Assembly: GCA_030824095.1 (NCBI GenBank)
Contig: JAVBYK010000464.1
Location: forward strand, 1-8,896
Source of the DNA: a bacterium
GTDB taxonomy: Bacteria; Pseudomonadota; Gammaproteobacteria; Burkholderiales; Burkholderiaceae_C
DNA: 8,896 nucleotides
Direction: 5' to 3'
Of this stretch, positions 5,628-8,896 are shown one piece after another. A program made the position numbers and the translations under genes. Positions within the stretch are counted from its first letter, which is position 1; every line of letters begins with the position of its first letter. Below the pieces are notes generated by a model that was not told the origin of the DNA, ran no database searches, and worked only from the letters and a program-made list of their open reading frames with translations.

Positions 5628-7475
5628 ATGCCCATTGAGCCGTCCGTGACGGAGATTGCCGCCCGGCTGTCTTCCGAGCCCTTGTTTGCCACCCTGTCGG
5701 GCCGTGCCCAGGCGCGCCTGTTGGGGGCGGTCCGTGTTCAGCATGCCGCAGCAGGCCAGTTCGTGACGCAGTCTGGCGCGCCGGCGGCGAACCTGTATCT
5801 GGTGTTGCACGGATCACTCACCGTGTGTTCCTTCGCGGGCAATGACCGGGGTTCGGCCCAGCTTGCTGGCGAAGAGGCGCTGACCGGGCAGGCCAGCTAT
5901 TGCCGCAGTGCCATCGCCAGCGCAGACACCACGCTGCTGGCGTTGCCCCGCCAGGCCCTGCAGGACCTGATTGCCGAGGCGCCGGATGTGGGGCACAAGG
6001 CCCAGCGCGCCGTGCTGGCCAGTGTGGGCGGCTCCGAGCTGCCGGTGCCACCGGCTAAGCCCCCTGGCCATGCGGGCGGCCCCTCGCGACGCGAGTTGTG
6101 GGGTTGGAGCTGCACCGTGCTGGCGCCGTTGCTGCTGTTGGGGCTGGGTTTCACGCAGGGGTGGGCGATGCCCATCACACTGTTCGTTGCAATCCTGGCG
6201 GCCACGGTGTGCATGTGGATGTTTTCCATCGTCGACGAGTTCGTGCCGCCGCTGTTCGCCATGACGGCCATGCTGCTGGTCGATCTGGCGCCGACCAAGG
6301 TGGTGCTGTCCGGCTTTGCATCCAGTGGGCTCATTCTGTTCGTCGGCGTCTATGTGCTGGGTGGGGTACTGGTCGCCTCGGGCCTTTCCTACCGCGTCAT
6401 CCTGTGGATGCGCCTGCACCTGCCGGACACGCCGTTCTGGCACGGCTTTGCGTTGGTGGCCTCGGGCTATGTGCTGTCGCCCATCATGCCATCGGGCAAC
6501 GCGCGCATGAGCCTGCTGGTGCCGCTGTACCGCGACTTCTGCGGGGCCGATGGGGTCCAGCCCGGCGGTCTGGACCACACCCGCCTGGCAGCGGCCACCT
6601 ACACCGGTTCCATGAACATGTCGCCCATGTTTGTGACCAGCAAGAGCGCCAACCTGATCGTGTTTGCCATGCTGCCCCTGCAGTTGCAGCAAGAATTCCA
6701 GGGATTCTTCTGGTTTGTTGCCGCGGCCGTGTGCGCGCTGGTGGTGACTGTGGGGCACTTTGTGCTGGACCGGGTTTTCTTCGGTCCCGGCCATGCGCTG
6801 CCGGCCTCCAAGGAGCAGGTGCGCCAGCAGATGGCCCTGCTGGGGCCGTTGGGGCGCGATGAGCGGTTTGTCCTGCTGGCGCTGGGCGTGTTCCTGGCGG
6901 GGGCCAGTGGTGCGTCGTGGCACCACATCTCGCTGCCCTGGGTGGCCGGTTTTGTGCTGGTGTCGCTGCTGTCTTATGGGCTGGTCAACAAGAAGGGATT
7001 TCAGCAGTATGTGGACTGGCCCATGGTGTTCTTCCTGCTGTCGCTGCAGGGCCTGACCGGCGCCATGGAACATTTGCATGTGGTGGACCAGATTGCCCCG
7101 TGGATGGACAGCCTGGCGGTCGTGCTGCAACAGGACATGACCCGCCTGGTGCTGCTGGAGCTGCTGGTGGTGTGCATCATCCGCCTGGCGCTGCCGATCA
7201 CGGCGGGCATGGTGGTGTCGGCCATTTTGCTGATGCCCCTGGCGGAGGCCACGGGCATCAACCCCTGGATCGTGGGTTTCCTGGCGGCCATGTTCTCGGA
7301 CCTGTGGTTCCTGCCCTACCAGAGCAGCGCCTACACCCAGTTGCGCGCGGTGGATGCCAGCGGCAGCGGCTACAACGAGTCTCTGTTCCTGAAGTTCAAC
7401 CTGGCTTCGTCCGTGCTGCGTGTGGCCGCCGTTTTTGTCTCCATCCCGTATTGGGATGCGCTGGATTTGATATGA
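5628..7475 (+). CDS. SLC13/DASS-like anion permease with N-terminal cyclic-nucleotide-binding-like domain
   Basis: It has 615 residues from the ATG at 5628. Residues about 15-130 resemble a CRP/cNMP-binding domain: LFATLSGRAQARLL, then GQFVTQSGAPAANLYLVLHGSLTV, then a phosphate-binding-cassette-like stretch with Gly81-Glu82, Ala84-Leu85 and Arg93 followed by SA. A proline-rich linker (about 139-153) leads to a membrane domain from 157 to the end with about ten or more hydrophobic segments. That domain carries VDEFVPPLFAMTAM and SPIMPSGNARMSLLVPL (about 284-300), which resembles the SNT-type motif of divalent-anion/sodium symporters. Substrate is unknown; carboxylates or inorganic anions are possible. 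In-frame TTG (5568) and GTG (5607) starts also exist; none has a strong ribosome-binding site, and the ATG is chosen because the domain begins soon after it. The stop overlaps the next gene by 4 bp. Confidence 0.75.
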   Translation: MPIEPSVTEIAARLSSEPLFATLSGRAQARLLGAVRVQHAAAGQFVTQSGAPAANLYLVLHGSLTVCSFAGNDRGSAQLAGEEALTGQASYCRSAIASADTTLLALPRQALQDLIAEAPDVGHKAQRAVLASVGGSELPVPPAKPPGHAGGPSRRELWGWSCTVLAPLLLLGLGFTQGWAMPITLFVAILAATVCMWMFSIVDEFVPPLFAMTAMLLVDLAPTKVVLSGFASSGLILFVGVYVLGGVLVASGLSYRVILWMRLHLPDTPFWHGFALVASGYVLSPIMPSGNARMSLLVPLYRDFCGADGVQPGGLDHTRLAAATYTGSMNMSPMFVTSKSANLIVFAMLPLQLQQEFQGFFWFVAAAVCALVVTVGHFVLDRVFFGPGHALPASKEQVRQQMALLGPLGRDERFVLLALGVFLAGASGASWHHISLPWVAGFVLVSLLSYGLVNKKGFQQYVDWPMVFFLLSLQGLTGAMEHLHVVDQIAPWMDSLAVVLQQDMTRLVLLELLVVCIIRLALPITAGMVVSAILLMPLAEATGINPWIVGFLAAMFSDLWFLPYQSSAYTQLRAVDASGSGYNESLFLKFNLASSVLRVAAVFVSIPYWDALDLI

Positions 7476-8491
7476 GAAAGACATCCAAGGTGGTGCTGGT
7501 CAGCGTGTTTCTGGCGCTGTCGCTGGTGCTCTCCATTTACTACAACACCACCAGCCCACGAATCCTGGTGGTGCACAGTTATGACGAGAATTATGGCTGG
7601 GTCAAATCGCTCAATGCCAGCTTCCAGGAGGCGCGCAAGGGCTATCCGCGCACGGTGCTGAGCCGCACGCACTACTTGGGGCTGCTGGGTGCACCGAATG
7701 CCCAGCACAAGGAGACCGCCGCCGCGTCGGCAATGCGGGCGGTGGAGTCCTTCGAGCCCCATGTGCTGGTGGTGTTCGATGACATGGCGGCCGAGCTGGT
7801 CACACCCGAGTTGCTGAACCGGCCGGACCTGCACATTGTGTTTGCCGGCATTGACGCGCCGTTGCAGGAGCACGGTTTCGATCAGTCCACCAACACCACC
7901 GGCATTCTGGAGCGGGTGCCGCTGGTGGCATTGCACGAGGCGATGAATGATCTGGGGCGTGGCAAGCCACTGACCGTCGGTTGCCTGGGCGACGCGCGTG
8001 GCGTGTCCATCGCCGAGGCGCGCCAGCTGGCTGCCTTCGACTGGGCGCCGCACCGCATGCTGCCCTGCCAGCAGGCCCAAAGCCTGGCGCAGTGGCAGGC
8101 GGGCGTGCAGGACATTGGTGAGCGTGCCGATGTGCTGTTCATTTCCGGTTACCGCGGGGTGGTTCGGGAACCGGGCGACACGGCCGTGGTCCCGCCGGCC
8201 GAGCTCCTGACCTGGACCGAGGCCCACAGCAAGGCCCTGCCCATGGCCGCCAAGAATGGTTTTGTGGGCGATGGCGGCGCGTTGTCGATTTCGTCATCCC
8301 CCCAGGAGCAGGGGCAGGTCGCTGGGCGCCTGACGGTGGCATTGCTGCAAGGCCGCTCGGTGGCGACCCTGCCGGTCACCGAGGGGCAGGCCTTTCTGGT
8401 GGCCATGCATGCCGGAAAACTGGAGAAGCGCGGCTACCGCCTGCCCAAGGTGTACGAGGCAGCGGCACGGGCGGCGGGTGCGTACTTCTGA
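7472..8491 (+). CDS. ABC_sub_bind-type solute-binding protein, exported or membrane-anchored
   Basis: It has 339 residues. A basic start (MRKTSK) and a hydrophobic stretch at about 7-23 form a signal peptide or uncleaved anchor; I see no clear signal-peptidase or lipobox site. The mature part begins ILVVHSYDENYGWVKSLNAS, typical of the ABC_sub_bind family and of the related sensor domains in some histidine kinases and GGDEF proteins. VLVVFDDMAAELVTPELLN and LHIVFAGIDAP fit the two-lobe Rossmann-like fold. No kinase or cyclase domain follows, so it ends as a stand-alone binding protein. Its ATG overlaps the permease stop (ATGA, 7472-7475), pointing to coupled translation and a shared job. No ABC permease or ATPase is present, so it may deliver ligand to, or regulate, the secondary transporter; this is inference. 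Confidence 0.75.
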   Translation: MRKTSKVVLVSVFLALSLVLSIYYNTTSPRILVVHSYDENYGWVKSLNASFQEARKGYPRTVLSRTHYLGLLGAPNAQHKETAAASAMRAVESFEPHVLVVFDDMAAELVTPELLNRPDLHIVFAGIDAPLQEHGFDQSTNTTGILERVPLVALHEAMNDLGRGKPLTVGCLGDARGVSIAEARQLAAFDWAPHRMLPCQQAQSLAQWQAGVQDIGERADVLFISGYRGVVREPGDTAVVPPAELLTWTEAHSKALPMAAKNGFVGDGGALSISSSPQEQGQVAGRLTVALLQGRSVATLPVTEGQAFLVAMHAGKLEKRGYRLPKVYEAAARAAGAYF

Positions 8492-8504
8492 TCGTTCAAT
8501 GCAG

Positions 8505-8563
8505 AATTGCTATATTATTTATAGCGTAATACCTAGCCTCTACGAGGGCTAGTGGCCCATTTG
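8505..8563. repeat. Dispersed 59-bp intergenic repeat, copy 2
   Basis: It has the same length and orientation as the copy at 1761-1819. Shared parts are AATTGCTAT at the left end, TAGC near position 18, and ACGAGGG.TAG.GGCC.ATTTG at the right end. Within this copy CTAGCCTC (8533-8540) and GAGGGCTAG (8544-8552) form an 8-bp stem with one bulged G. It fills most of the 96-bp gap between the convergent binding-protein and yacG genes. The stem might help end transcription there, but no T-run follows it. Confidence 0.65.
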
Positions 8564-8587
8564 ACTACTAAGCACTTGGCGCGGATG

Positions 8588-8821
8588 CTACTGCAGGCCG
8601 GTTTCATCAAGGTCCGGGTCACCTGCCTGCGGATTGGCCGCAACGCGGAAACTCTCGCTGGCCCAGGCGCCTAGATCCATGTTCTTGCAGCGCGTGCTGC
8701 AGAACGGTCTGGCGGGGTTGGAGGGAGCGTATACGCTGTCGCCACCACAGTTGGGGCAGCGCACCAGCCGCTGCACCACCGGAGCGTGCGAGCCACTATC
8801 GTCTACCGGGTCCATGTTCAT
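8588..8821 (-). CDS. yacG: YacG, DNA gyrase inhibitor / zinc-binding protein
   Basis: It is a small zinc protein of 77 residues (E. coli YacG has 65). The zinc site is Cys22-X2-Cys25-X15-Cys41-X3-Cys45, in RCPNCGGDSVYAP and RPFCSTRCKNMDLGAWASE, the YacG signature. E. coli YacG binds GyrB and blocks gyrase DNA binding. Both Met1 (8821) and Met3 (8815) are possible starts: an AGG lies 3 bases before the first and 9 before the second, so the spacing slightly favours Met3. It starts 12 bp after a gene that looks like zapD, the usual coaE-zapD-yacG neighbourhood of proteobacteria, and converges on the binding-protein gene. Confidence 0.93.
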   Translation of the reverse strand: MNMDPVDDSGSHAPVVQRLVRCPNCGGDSVYAPSNPARPFCSTRCKNMDLGAWASESFRVAANPQAGDPDLDETGLQ

Positions 8822-8833
8822 CGACCTGCGCGA

Positions 8834-8896
8834 TCAGGAGCAGAGCGTCAGCTCAAAGGCACCGTCTTCGCTGGCGGTGTGCAGGCGGTCATCCTC
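8834..8896 (-). CDS. zapD: Probable ZapD (cell division protein), C-terminal 20 codons only
   Basis: The last 20 codons and the TGA stop are visible, ending EDGAFELTLCS. This ending matches my memory of ZapD (DUF1342/YacF) C-termini, and the position directly before yacG is where zapD is found. ZapD bundles FtsZ filaments at midcell. With so few residues the call depends mainly on gene order. Confidence 0.6.
   Translation of the reverse strand, partial: EDDRLHTASEDGAFELTLCS

Noticed and set aside
5814..7484. A 556-codon open frame on the minus strand opposite the transporter
   Set aside because: Its Gln/His/Arg-rich composition is that of the reverse complement of a hydrophobic membrane protein gene; there are no domains.
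7472..8491. Sensor histidine kinase or GGDEF protein with an ABC_sub_bind sensor domain
   Set aside because: The frame ends after the binding domain and no kinase, HAMP or cyclase region follows.

Overview
The window looks like a chromosomal segment of a Burkholderiales bacterium, most likely a member of the Comamonadaceae. The grounds are high-GC codon use throughout, a protocatechuate 4,5-cleavage gene set in the order known from Comamonas (E-F-D-A-B), a yacG gene directly after what looks like the end of zapD, and intergenic repeats of a type I associate with that family. The genus cannot be fixed from the sequence alone.

Left half, minus strand (about 4475 down to 1): a catabolic operon for protocatechuate meta-cleavage. 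In transcription order it holds a ModA-like substrate-binding-fold protein without a signal peptide (4475-3750), 4-oxalomesaconate hydratase (3728-2700), 4-carboxy-4-hydroxy-2-oxoadipate aldolase (2623-1940), 2-pyrone-4,6-dicarboxylate lactonase (1748-843), and the alpha (840-397) and beta (395 to beyond the left edge) subunits of protocatechuate 4,5-dioxygenase. Together these open the ring, hydrolyse the pyrone dicarboxylate, hydrate oxalomesaconate and split the product to pyruvate and oxaloacetate. The CHMS dehydrogenase (ligC/pmdC), the oxalomesaconate tautomerase (ligU/pmdU) and an aromatic-acid transporter (pmdK) are not in the window; ligC may lie just beyond the left edge. The three distal genes are packed 1-2 bp apart, while the two gaps around the aldolase gene (76 and 191 bp) are filled with palindromic and dispersed repeats.

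A LysR-type regulator (4580-5491, plus strand) is transcribed divergently from the operon. The 104-bp shared intergenic region carries an interrupted dyad centred at 4556 that is a good candidate operator.

Right half, plus strand: a two-gene unit made of a SLC13/DASS-like membrane transporter with an N-terminal cyclic-nucleotide-binding-like domain (5628-7475) and a membrane-anchored or exported ABC_sub_bind-type binding protein (7472-8491). The two genes overlap by 4 bp (ATGA), so they are probably translationally coupled. Their substrate is unknown. A 59-bp dispersed repeat follows, and then convergent minus-strand housekeeping genes: yacG (8821-8588) and the last 20 codons of a gene that is probably zapD (8896-8834).

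The most interesting items are the signal-less binding-fold protein heading the catabolic operon, the cNMP-domain/DASS permease coupled to a solute-binding protein, the candidate operator, and the cluster of repeat elements inserted in the operon.
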